From Psilocybe azurescens (lineage: Eukaryota; Basidiomycota; Agaricomycetes; Agaricales; Agrocybaceae): DNA of 19,070 nucleotides. The DNA lies in the NCBI GenBank assembly GCA_023853785.1, contig JAJIRX010000173.1, forward strand, positions 1 to 19,070. Direction: 5' to 3'. Of this stretch, positions 9,994 through 19,070 are shown in pieces. Every line of letters begins with the position of its first letter. Positions within the stretch are counted from its first letter, which is position 1. The notes beneath the pieces were generated by a model. It saw only the letters and a program-made list of their open reading frames with translations, ran no database searches and was not told the origin of the DNA. The position numbers were made by a program, and so were the translations under genes.

Positions 9994-10828
9994 GGTATGG
10001 TGTGCGTTGTGTTATGGGGTTCGGTGGGGAGGTATGAATCAATTGATCGGTGGAGTAGGGTGCGTGCGGTGGGATGTGCGTGATAATGTTGCTGTCCTTG
10101 CCGCTCAGCCAAAAAGTTTTGGGTGGTCGTATATCAAATTCGTCAAAGGCTCCAAATGCCTTGCTGGTTGAGCCATATTTCTGAGTGCACATTGCAGTAC
10201 ATGCGTCAGCGTGAGTATGTCATGTGAGTGCGTATAAATTGTGAAATTTTAAACTCAGTTTTGCCGGGTCTTGCCAGTCACTATTCCCACCACCAGCGTA
10301 TCCGGAGAATTCTCCAGGCCAAGATCGCCCATCCACTCATCGCCCATCCACTCGCCACTCATCCACCCATCATCCATCAAAATCATGTTTTAACCCCGCC
10401 TCGTTTATAGCACACTCCATGGCTAGTGTCGTGTAGAAAGCTAGAACTATGCATTGGAGAGCTCTGAGTGCCAGCTCTCCCGTATCCTGTCTGCGTGCCA
10501 TGACGTCATGACGACAAAGCTTCATAGACGCGTGCAGCCAAGCTGTGTTTAGGTAGATATGAAGGAATCATTGACAACAAGTTTGGCAAAGACGGTCCAA
10601 TGACATGCTCATGGCGGCATGTGGCATGTGCACAAGGAAATCAGTGGAAAGAGCAAGTCGTGGCAGAATGAAGTCGACAAGTAAAGTATAGAGCATACCC
10701 AACATCAACCAAGTAGACGAGGAGCTCAAATGAAGATAGAGTGAATTGAGGAAATGGCACGCTATTTATTTGGATCGGAGCTTGAATCAACGCTTCTACG
10801 CCTCGAGGTGTTAAATTCCACAGTGGTG
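9994..10828. other. Intergenic stretch with short CATC-rich repeats
   Basis: No gene is supported. It lies upstream of the FHA pseudogene and downstream of the membrane protein gene. At about 10325-10380 there is a short imperfect array of CATCCACTCATCGCC-like units. An open frame of 97 codons on the - strand (10192-9899) overlaps the FHA start region in another frame and is probably a shadow. Confidence 0.5.
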
Positions 10829-12062
10829 TTATACATTACAGCTATCAACCCCATGCTGTGACTTCAATTGCGACCTCGATATGTGATTTATAGATGAATA
10901 TACTATTTCACTTCTCGTGTTCTTAAGGGCAAGCCTCTCTACCAGTACCGTCGGTGCCATCCCCTAACTCCAGGTTACACAAATATAACCATCAGAAAGA
11001 GATACGGAACTACGTACCGCAACAACGATCAGCATGGACTTGATACAATACTGATCTTCTGCGCTGGGAGATCCCATCACACTAAATGACGGAACCACTA
11101 TGGAGACGGCATAGAGCAGAAGTGCGAGCGGGTACGCCGCGGCCGAATCCACCACCGACATCATCATATGCTTGAATATTCTTTGCAGGCTGGACGGTAT
11201 TACGTGTATGCTGGATACTCCAGAGGAGTTTATTCTGTATCCAATGAGAAATGTGGAGGGCACGGCGGCGCCTAGTGAGATGAATATCAGAACACTTTCA
11301 ATGTTATTGAAGAGACTGCGGTTCGTGTCGGTGGATGATTCGGTAAATAACCCTACTAGAACCATAATAGCACCTGAGAGGCCTATAATAGGATGAAAAG
11401 CAATTAATAGCAATGAATATTTTTCACCATGCTCACCAAGTTCCGCAAGAAAAACTAGCAATGGAACCCAACATGAACTTCCCCAGACACTAAAGCACCT
11501 CCATATCTGCGAAGAACATATAGATGTAGATGATAAAGAAGAGTCATATCCAGTGATATCTTGATTAACCACTGACAAGTAGTCCGTCTGATACAATAAG
11601 CGCGGAAAAGAACAGAAACTCATCAAGTAAGAACATCCAAGACGGGCCAGCTCCCAGCGTCTCGAAGAAGATGGCCTCCCGTGTGTCTCCATTTCCCAAG
11701 ACCGCCCACTCTAGGAAATACCGTCGGACGAGCTCTAAGACAGAAATGATATAAAGCAGCGAGATGGCTGATAGCACCCTTCGACAATTCGTGCTACATG
11801 GAGTCTTTCTGGATACTACATTGCGACATATTGTTGAGTTTTTCGTCCTCCTCCGGGTATAAGGAAAGGGCTTACAGTAAACATACAGTGCCCTTGCGTA
11901 TGTTACGGTGTATGCGCCTGACCTACGTGAGTTATAAGGTCGCGAAATTGACTAATATAGAAGCCCACCAATCAGGACATTGAGGAACGTCCGAGTTGAA
12001 CTATTGAGGTTCACTCTAATCAAGCCTTCATGAACGTCGATCGGTGTGAAGATGCTCGTCAT
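10829..12062 (-). CDS. Seven-helix membrane protein of a basidiomycete-expanded family
   Basis: The likely start at 12062 reads MTSIFTPIDVHEGLIRVNLN and begins an exon whose 3' border I cannot fix. A middle exon ending in RKTQQYVAM (about 11822) joins the exon 11777-11577 (LSAISLLYIISVLELVRRYF). The rest splices cleanly: 11506-11437, 11382-11018 and 10963-10829 (stop), with introns of 70, 54 and 54 nt in correct phase. The protein is mostly hydrophobic helices: VSDGLL-IWRCFSVWG, LSGAIMVLVGLF, VPSTFLIGYRI, SAAAYPLALLLYAVSIVVPS and GMAPTVLVERLAL. This layout matches a large family of uncharacterised basidiomycete membrane proteins; function is unknown. A related half-gene lies at 17302-17817. 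The four 3' exons are open, but the 5' splice is unresolved, so the gene may be intact or slightly damaged. Confidence 0.7.
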
Positions 12063-12467
12063 AGACTTGGTGGAGGGTTATAACCTTGAGAAGATGGTGC
12101 CTGCATTCACTTCACGGAACATTATCCTATCTTATATATTCAGTCACATCAAGTTAAATTTGGACTTTCATTCCATTTAGAAGTTTCCATGGGTATTGCA
12201 TAGCATTATTACCCGGCCCCCGAAGTCCATTAACATACACCGATTTATCTTTGTGTGCATACTAGCACACTACAGGCTTCGCTAAGTATGAGCGGGTATG
12301 TCACGTTTGGCAAGGATATAATCTGGTTCGGTGATACCTGCGTTATCCTGTCCAATTCACCACAGAGGGAGGCTGGCAATCATCAAGATCAATATAGCGA
12401 GTACACCGACATTACCGAGTACAGTTCCGCGTGTCAGACAACACAGTGGAGGGACATGGAAGCACAT
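12063..12467. other. Sequence between membrane protein gene and PRP6 fragment
   Basis: This is unassigned sequence. The right edge (about 12467) is where PRP6 homology stops abruptly on the - strand; the open frame continues to 12357 but no longer resembles PRP6. The left part should be the promoter of the membrane protein gene. I see no repeat or terminal inverted repeat that explains the junction. Confidence 0.5.
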
Positions 12468-14384
12468 CGCCTCGCACGTGCGCGGGGAGCCCTCCGCCTC
12501 GCACTTCTCCGCCTCCTTGAGCCACTGCTCGCGCGTGAGCAGGACCTGGTGCCGCCGCAGGTCGCGCACCGCGCCCGCGATCGTCTTGTCCACCAGCTCG
12601 AGCTCCTTCGCCTTTTGCTCCGCGGACTTGGGCGTGGGCTCGCCGGAGAGCAGGGTGGTGGGCGACTCGGCCTCCTGCTCGAGCAGCCGCCCGGCCACGA
12701 TCCATATCTCGTGGCTCGTCGGCACCGCCTTGCGCGCGCGGTTCAGCACCTTCTTCGCCTTCTCCGGGCTCTCCAGCCGTGCGAGCGCCAACCACAATTC
12801 CACGCTCAGCGGGATGACCTCCACCGCCCTTGCGAGCAGTATGCGTGCGTCGGCCGCGGAGGGCTCGAGGTTTACGGTCTCCTTCCAGAGGCGCACCGAG
12901 TACGGGATGTGCTCGAGCGCCTTGCGCAGCACACGCTTTTTCGCGGGGAGCGATTCTTCGAGCGCGGCGGCGGTGAGCCAGATCTTGACGGATTGCCCGA
13001 CGTGCTGCACGGCGTTTGCGAGCACGATCTTGGCGTCTTCCGTGTTCTAACCAAAATAACTCTATTAGAACCACAGGAAGAAAATAAAAAGAACAACGCA
13101 CATGCAGCCGCGCAGCCTCGATCCACACATCCTCGCTCTTCGGACAATGCTCGCACCCCATCTTGATGATCTTCCTTTCAGCCACCATGTGCCCCGTATG
13201 CTCTCTCCAAGCACGCCGCCGCGATCCACCCGGGCGCGTGCTTCGGGTTCGACTTGACGAGCGAGTCGAAGAGCATCCTGGTGCGCTTGATGTCCCCGAT
13301 CTCGGCCGACGATTGAATGATCACGGAGTCGAGGGACGTGAGGTAGCCTTTGGGTCGACAGAGGTGGAGGTGCCGGAGAGGAGCGAGGGGGTTCCGGAGG
13401 AGTCGTTGGTGGTGGCGAGGGATGTGGCGGTGCCAGAGGAGAGCTGGTCGAGTTTGAGGGAGAGGATTTTGTCGCGCGCCTGGCCGATCTCGACAAAGTT
13501 GGTCAGGCCACCCGACTTGGCTGGCGTCTCAAAGCCACCGCTCTAAAATAAAATAAAATATTTATGAGTGAGAAAGAGAAATAAAAAGACCAGTGACAAG
13601 CGCACCTGCTGCTGCCTCGGATCGAGCGCGTTCTCAAACTCCGTCTTTCCACGATCGCTGACAAGGACGCTGTCGGGGACCACGTACGTGCGCTCCTCGC
13701 GCCTGGGCTTCTTGCGCGTGAGGTCCCCGACCTCAAGGATGTTCTCCCACTCCTCATCGGTGACGGCGGAAAGCCCGCGCTTGAGGTCCGCGAACTGCTG
13801 CTGGATCTTGGGGCGCTCGGCGCGGTGTTTGGCGAGCTCGGCTTTTTCTTGAGCTTCTCTGGAAAGAACGAGAACGAGTGGTGAGTCCAACACGCATGGA
13901 GAGGTAGATCTCGACTGACCCTGCAGCGGAGGGACAAAAAGAGGGAAGGGAGAGTGAATAGCTTCGTCCACGGTATCGTAGATTTTATCTGCTTCCTCGT
14001 CATCCTGCTCGTAAGTCGTCCCTGCAAACAGCCCTACTCCGTTGTCGGGGTCCTGGAACTGGTCGGGGTCAATCTCGATCTCTTCGCCGCCCTTGGCTTG
14101 GGCTTCACTGTATGTCCGTTGGTAAGTGAGTGTCTAGATTCTAGAGGAAGGAGGGAGTAGCAGGGACGTACGCTAGCATTCTTCAGCTTGAAGGGCCCTC
14201 TCTCAGGACCGATATCTGACCGTGTTATGAATCCAGAGGCACTAAAAGAGAGAAAGAAAAAGCGTGGTCAGACGAGTTAAATCGAGAAGATTGATGGCTA
14301 GAACACACCTTCATCTTAGACTAGCTACATAGGACGCTGGCCCAGGCAGGAAAAGGCCAACTTGTTCAGTTTGTTGGACGCCAT
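12468..14384 (-). pseudogene. PRP6 pre-mRNA splicing factor, truncated 5' half
   Basis: Exons: 14384-14309, 14241-14172, 14107-13920, 13858-13606, 13542-13102 and 13046 to about 12468. The start MASNKLNKLAF, then GFITRSDIGP, DPDQFQDPDNGVGLFAGTTY, KAELAKHRAERPKIQQQF and FENALDPRQQQ are the PRP6 N-terminal signature. The last exon holds HAT repeats (VGQSVKIWLTAAALEE, HIPYSVRLWKETVNLE, VIPLSVELWLALARLE). PRP6 is a U4/U6.U5 tri-snRNP protein, usually about 900 residues. Here homology stops near residue 440-450 after REQWLKEAEKCEAEGSPRTC. Exon 1 carries a TGA in the usual GLGRGA motif (read as SLR-stop), and frameshifts occur near 13340 and 13220. PRP6 is essential in yeasts, so I infer a full copy elsewhere and a decayed partial duplicate here. 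Confidence 0.85.
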
Positions 14385-16077
14385 GTCGTGCTCCTCGGTC
14401 CTGGTGAGAATGTGGTAAGTGGTCAAGTTGGTCAAGAACTTGTTGCGTCACAAACCCAATCACCTAACATTGTGACTCGACTGCTGGCGTGACTTTCTGC
14501 CTTGCCTCACCTCACCTCTCCCGCCATGACATCCCCAAAACCTGCCCTGATCCATCAAAGATCTCAACATCTCCATCGTCGGAAATATTTGTATCTCTCT
14601 TCAAGCTGTGTTTGGCTCACAGAATTACTGCAGGAATGTTACGCGTCACTCGTTGAAAATCTACACGATACTATAAGCGCCCGTGCACGCTCAGACGGGT
14701 TCCGACCGTCCTCCTGTTTTCAATCTGATTATATCCGCCATGAGAAGATTCACCCCAAATTCTTTCAAGGAGCGCGATCCACTCAGAAGAGAGCCCATTC
14801 ATTTCTGATTACGGTAAGCTACCCGCATAGATAGAACAATGGGTAGCGAATCAACACATAGTAGACGCCGGCCAAATGATAAGGTCATTGCATCATCTTT
14901 AATACCGTCGACATATCTCTTGAGTAACTACCCATTGGCTATGGCCACTTTTGTATACCTTTCTTATTCAACTCTCCCTAGCGCGTCCTTCCGACTTTTC
15001 TATCTTTTCCATGATTAGAACTTTGTGAGTCCGTTAGTTTTCTCATACAAGGCGCTAGTGCGAAAAGCTCTCATAGCTCGCCTAAAATTGTCATTATCCA
15101 GTCATTTTCACTCAGCAATCAAGGCTGTCTCAGTGTTAGTACAAGATATGATGCGCACATTTGGTTGTTATGTGCACCCAGTCTCTGACTTAGTGCTAGT
15201 TCCCTTCACCGACCCAACATCAGGACTTGTGAAGGACGGATGTGGTGTCCATGTTGTGGATCACGAATGCACGCCGCTGACGAGAGATCACTGATTGTGG
15301 AATCAGCGGATGGGGGCATATAGTAGTGTTGTAGTCTACGGAGATGCTATGTATGCTCGATAATGGAAGTACGGTATGTCAAAGTTCTGCCTTGTGTTGG
15401 CAAAGGCACTTACATCTCACATGCTGTAGATAAGGTGTTGGGCGTGCTCTGTGCATACATTCTTTCAGATAGAGCATGGAGATTGATTATCATGCTCACC
15501 GAGATGCGTGCCGTTGTTAACGGGGTGGTGAAAATGGAGTGTGCGAGCTGTGAGTCCGGTCTTGGTTAAGGTTGAGGTCGAATTGTAAAGATCGTACGGC
15601 ACTCACCATCTTCCGCAAACTCTCCCCACAATCCGGACGTTAACTTCTCACTATGTACATACATATATATTCAATGATTGGATCCTCGAATTCTGCTCAA
15701 CTATGACTACGGCCTCGGCCTCAACCTTCACCACTTCTTCCGTACGTTATAGGCTCATGCACGGGCGTGAAAAACCACTGGCTGAATATAATGAGACCCT
15801 CGCTAGTATTCCACTGTACTCGATACGAGTTCTCAAATGGGGATATTGTAGGTGTAGAAAGTCAATATGGCCTGTAGGTATATTTCACGGATGCAAATGC
15901 ATATTTCTACTTTCCCTATCTACCTTCTCCGTCCAGTTGCAGAGCCCAGATTCTTGAAGTTGTAGACTGCGTGAATGCTCTCCCAGCCCAGTAAAGCGTT
16001 CTGGATATTGAGTTATTACTGTAGTTTCAACGAGCAGAACTCAGTACGATTCTGATCCTGACTCAAGAGAAAATGAA
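14385..16077. other. 1.7 kb with no supportable gene
   Basis: The first part would be the PRP6 upstream region. Open frames of 60-110 codons occur on both strands (for example + 14502-14834, + 15025-15294, + 15363-15569), with no motif I recognise. At + 15703 a reading MTTASASTFTTSS is followed directly by a GTACGT donor-like word, with TATATATA-type sequence about 40 bases upstream; this could be a first exon, but I find no continuation. On the - strand between 15230 and 15060, fragments such as GEGTSTKSETGCT and QPNVRIISCTNTETALIAE look protein-like but are broken by stops. Confidence 0.4.
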
Positions 16078-16293
16078 TCAGTGTGGGACGCGCCGCCTAG
16101 AAGTGTACCTTATCCACTCTCTCATTCTCAATAATACTAATCGAAACAACTCCCAGGCGCATGCGAAACACCACGCATTGTGATTACACTCCCAAACATA
16201 ACAACAGGTGCCAGCACACAATAGCTCCAAAATGAGTCGCTCGAACGAGCTACCCAATACGCCGGCGGACGTGATCTGCACAATGATGAGCAC
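16078..16293 (-). other. Weak candidate exon, hydrophobic
   Basis: A 71-codon open frame reads ITSAGVLGSSFERLILELLC and continues with a Cys/Trp-rich hydrophobic stretch. A pyrimidine-rich tract and an AG (TTGTGCAG) directly precede ATCACG at about 16278, as expected for a 3' splice site, which is the main reason to list it. I do not recognise the family. It could be the last exon of a decayed membrane protein gene, or chance. Confidence 0.25.
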
Positions 16294-17301
16294 GGGCGGA
16301 GAACATAGCAGAAATGAATATCGGGCTGTAAGAGTAAAATAAAAAGGGGAGAGGGAGTTTGAGTAGAAGGAGAAAGGGGAGAGAATGGGTGGAGGGAAAG
16401 AGGAAGAACGGTCGAGGGTTCATAATTAAAGTAACAGGAAAGGTCCACGATTCAATGACAAAGAACGGAAGGTTGTGAAATTCCTCCAAAACACACACAA
16501 AGGAAAGAGATGAGGAAAGCCAGGGCGAATACATCCAATCACTCACACCTTAAATAGAATACCAATCACTCTTCGTCGTCTTGCCCGGCTTCTTACCATT
16601 CTTCCTATCTCCTTTTCCATTGAAACTGTCCTTATTCTGATTTGCACTCGCTTCCTGTAGCCAAATAGGTCTGCTTCCGCTCCTGTTTGTTCTCTCTACC
16701 CAACCCCACTTCCTCCTGCCTCTTCCCCGCCATGAACCCCCCAAGGATACCAAGCATCACAGGCACCGGCAGCATACATCTTTCACAGACATCATTTTTG
16801 TACCACCCGCCACCTTCTCATTCTCATCCACAACCGCCCTATCTACATCCATCCCCAAGCTCGACACCGATCTTCACTGCGATAGGGAAGACGAGCGCAC
16901 GCCGCTCCCCGTGGACCTCGCTTACTACGTAATTTACACCTCCAGAATCGGGAGGATGTAAGGTCGGTAGGTGTCCAATGTGAATCCTGATACATTTATC
17001 ATTTATTTGTTACTGTTGAAGAAGAAAGATGATAGAATTCCTTTTAAAAATGTGCATGATTGTATATACTAGACACTGTTCACCGACAGATGAAAAATGA
17101 CAAAGGTAACCATGAGATCAAGCAACAATGTAAGATAAAGAACGAAGATGTTAAATAATCAAAAGACCAGCTGTTGCTTGACGTGTACCAATGTAGAATG
17201 TTAAATATAAATTTAATAAGGAAAGAAAAGGAAGCAAAAGAAGCGATATTTAATGTCTAACGAACCCGCCATTACCTACTATTGCTTTGCCGCAATGCGC
17301 T
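16294..17301. other. 1.0 kb without a supported gene
   Basis: The left part is CT-rich on the - strand, the right part (about 16980-17260) strongly AT-rich. A 67-codon - strand frame (16753-16550) ends in a Lys/Gly/Asn-rich tail (FNGKGDRKNGKKPGKTTKSD) and could be a C-terminal exon remnant, but no domain is visible. Confidence 0.35.
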
Positions 17302-17817
17302 TTAGACTTGATTGTCTCCAGATGTGGCATCCGTTCTCAAATCCCTCTTCACTTCGATCACCGGTGTCGGCTCTGCATTGTTAGCCTGACCCAAGGCGTT
17401 AACATCTGTTCCAATGGTGTTTCCATTGCGGTCACTACCACTCCCTTGTTGTGATCCAAATTGCAAGTCACCGGATATGTGAGTGAGCGTGGCTGATGCA
17501 TCCGTTTTTTGGCGTCTGTAAAAGCAATTCTGGCAACCAGAATTGTTGGTGCCATCCCCTGCATCTATGTCAGATACACAGATCAACATTAGAAGGTACT
17601 TACCGAGACAACAGTGACAATTACTTCAATGTAATAATCAGCTATTTCCATAGGAGATCCCAACACACTGAATGACGGAACAACGATGTAAATGGCATAG
17701 AGAAGAAGTACAAGTGCGTAGGCTGCAGCTGACTTGGTGATAATTATCACAATGTGGTTGAATAGTCTTTGGATGGTGAACCTTTTAATTGAGAGACAGA
17801 ATGTATTCTGTAACTAT
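17302..17817 (-). pseudogene. Second copy of the seven-helix membrane protein, C-terminal half
   Basis: This is a paralogue of the gene at 10829-12062. Exon 17817-17604 reads SYRIHSVSQLK, then after a frame change RLFNHIVIIITKSAAAYALV, YAIYIVVPSFSVLGSP and IEVIVTVVS. A 45-nt intron (17559-17603) follows, then exon 17558-17302 beginning GMAPTILVARIAFTDAKK and ending in a polar tail (THISGDLQFGSQQ ... IEVKRDLRTDATSGDNQV). Adding one base to the A6 run near 17512 restores the frame, and the last exon would then be 86 codons including the stop. A second shift lies in the A4 run near 17788. The 5' half is missing because a copia element is inserted at 17817/17818, within the codons before YRI. The rest may lie beyond the element, outside the window. 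Confidence 0.75.
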
Positions 17818-18020
17818 TGACAATTTATGTTTGGAATTCTTAATTTTATTGTACAAACTTCGCAGCTACTTATATACATGTATCTAGTGTAACTAGAATA
17901 ATCTACCAGCCTAAATATTTCTATGTATGGCATAGCCGAGGCCGAGATAATATTAGTAAGAGTATTAATAATATAAATCTTCAAGATAAATGTGTGGAAT
18001 GTCTGAGCACATTCCCAACA
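17818..18020 (-). repeat. copia 3' LTR
   Basis: A 203-bp segment begins TGTTGGGAATGTG and ends TTGTCA on the - strand, with TG/CA termini, and is preceded directly by a polypurine tract. One boundary matches the end of pol, the other the point where membrane-protein coding sequence resumes (SYRIHS). The second LTR is outside the window, so the call rests on these boundary signals. Confidence 0.75.
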
Positions 18021-19070
18021 CTCCCCTTGCTCGGGCATCTCTAGAATACCCAATTTCGAATGTGAGGTCCTGGTGTAATGTCCTAGGTAGTCCCTTGGTG
18101 AATAGATCTGCTATATTTTCTCTGGTATTGATATAAACTAAATTGAGGGTTCCCACAAGATCACGAAGAAAGTGGAGGGAGATGTCAATGTGTTTGGTTT
18201 TGGAATAAAATTCTGATGGTGAGCGATTGAAACAGCTGCTTGGTTGTCTGAGAATATTGTTGAGGTAGTAGGAATATCAATTCCTAATTCCGTGAATAAT
18301 GTTCTGTGCCAGAGTACCTGTTTTGCGCAGTGAGTAGCAGCAGTGTACTCTGCTTCTGCAGTTGAAAGAGCTACTGTGCTCTGTTTCTTTGCACTCCAAG
18401 CAACAGCGCCTCCAGCTAGTTTGATAATGTATCCACTGATAGATTTCCTGTCTCTATCTGATGCCCAATCTGCATCACAGTAAATATTTAATTCTTGGTT
18501 GATTTCCTCGGTTTCATGACCATAGGTGAGTTTGTAGTCTCGAGTACCTTTAAGGTAGCGAAATATTCGTTTAACAGCTGTCCAGTGCTGTTTCTGAGGG
18601 TTCTTGGTGAACTGTGCGAGTTTCTGGACAGAAAATGCGATGTCTGGCCGGGTTCCAATTGCCAAATACATAAGTGATCCTATAAGTGTTGCATAGCTAG
18701 CACTGGCTTGTTCTAGCTGCTCCCTGCTCGTCCAATTTTCCTTGAGGTACATCTGATTGTCAAGCTTCACATTTGGATCCATGGGAGTAGTGATGGGTTT
18801 ACATCCTCAAGACCAAATTTCTTGAGTAGTTGATTAATGTAGGCAGTTTGCGAAATGGAAATGACTTTGGAATGGTGATCTGTATAACATTCATTCCTAG
18901 AAGTAGTGAGGGTTGTCCCAGCGATTTAATATCAAATTTCTGGCGTAATTGTTGCTCCAATAAATCGCTCCGAGCATCTGAGTTTGCAATAGATAGGATG
19001 TCATCTACCCAGACAAGTAGGATCTCAAATTCTTCACCCTCTTGTCCTTTGTAGCAGCAGTAATCGGATT
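17965..19070 (-). pseudogene. copia Pol fragment: RT end, connection, RNase H (frameshifted as read)
   Basis: The RT end is visible as FEILLVWVDDILSIANSD (about 19040-18980; VDD is the catalytic pair region) and LEQQLRQKFDIKSLG. The connection block holds SLMYLAIGTRPDIAF and VKRIFRYLKGT. RNase H shows DADWASD (first acidic residues), STAEAEY (Glu) and FSDNQAA (Asp), then KHIDISLHFLRDLV and ENIADLFTKGLPR, the usual copia C-terminus. Three single-base deletions break it: G lost near 18221 and 18881, C lost near 18797. Each lies in a homopolymer and each repair restores family-like sequence, so the protein may be intact in reality. The in-frame stop after the last segment falls inside the LTR (17965); an alternative frame ends at 17814. 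Confidence 0.85.
18021..18028 (-). other. copia polypurine tract
   Basis: AAGGGGAG on the - strand lies directly before the LTR start TGTTGGG. This is the plus-strand DNA synthesis primer position expected for LTR retrotransposons. Confidence 0.7.

Larger units (their letters stand above)
17818..19070 (-). mobile_element. Ty1/copia LTR retrotransposon, 3' part (continues past window)
   Basis: Reading right to left: reverse transcriptase, connection and RNase H domains of a copia pol, then a polypurine tract (18021-18028, AAGGGGAG on the - strand), then a 203-bp 3' LTR (17818-18020) with TG...CA ends. The domain order and the YVDD-type motif followed by the RNase H DADWA and STAEAEY signature are diagnostic of copia. 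The 5' LTR, gag, protease and integrase would be right of 19070. The insertion interrupts the membrane protein gene at 17302-17817. The candidate target duplication at the visible end is ACTAT (17813-17817); its partner is not in view. Confidence 0.88.

Noticed and set aside
10320..10380. CRISPR-like or minisatellite array
   Set aside because: The CATC-rich units are short, imperfect and without spacers; simple-sequence drift explains them.
12255..13166. 303-codon + strand open frame
   Set aside because: It is the antisense of the GC-rich PRP6 HAT-repeat exon, which has clear homology on the - strand; its Leu/Arg-rich composition is a shadow.
12412..13188. 258-codon - strand open frame, Ala/Arg-rich
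   Set aside because: It lies in the wrong frame of the PRP6 exons and crosses a real intron.

Overview
The window looks like an accessory, probably subtelomeric, piece of a filamentous basidiomycete (Agaricomycete-type) genome. The reasons are very short introns (about 45-82 nt, donors such as GTGCGT, GTGAGC and GTACGT), a lineage-typical seven-helix membrane protein family, an NLR-like N-terminal module, and an endonuclease-lacking Penelope-like retroelement of the Athena/Coprina type. No family was confirmed by a database search; all names rest on reading motifs.

Layout. (1) 1-5044: a nearly complete Penelope-like element (PLE) on the + strand. Two ~0.57-kb direct repeats (pLTRs) flank one long coding region (598-4113) with telomerase-like reverse transcriptase motifs (DKNLG, PKIHK, GDVVAYYPNIP, GLAMG, YIDD) and no visible GIY-YIG nuclease. 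Each pLTR carries a hammerhead ribozyme core that I could fold into all three helices. (2) 5045-6532: on the - strand, the first eight exons of an NLR/STAND-like gene, cut inside an intron exactly where the PLE 3' end begins. (3) 7225-9993: on the - strand, a decayed FHA-domain gene. (4) 10829-12062: on the - strand, a multi-exon seven-helix membrane protein gene. (5) 12468-14384: on the - strand, the 5' half of a PRP6 splicing-factor gene, damaged and truncated. (6) 14385-17301: almost 3 kb with no gene I can defend. (7) 17302-17817: on the - strand, the C-terminal half of a second copy of the membrane protein gene, interrupted at 17817/17818 by (8) a Ty1/copia retrotransposon on the - strand that runs off the right edge.

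The parts do not form a pathway. They look like a gene graveyard at a chromosome end, made of duplicated or truncated gene fragments and retroelements. The PLE orientation (3' end joined to the broken gene, 5' end leftward) fits addition to a broken chromosome end with the telomere to the left, but the left flank is outside the window.

Caution: many frameshifts are single-base deletions in homopolymers (G, A, C, T runs). The two pLTRs differ by deletions only, with no substitutions over about 555 bp. Part of the apparent gene decay may therefore be indel error in a long-read assembly. The FHA and PRP6 copies also show substitutions at key positions or structural truncation that such errors cannot explain.
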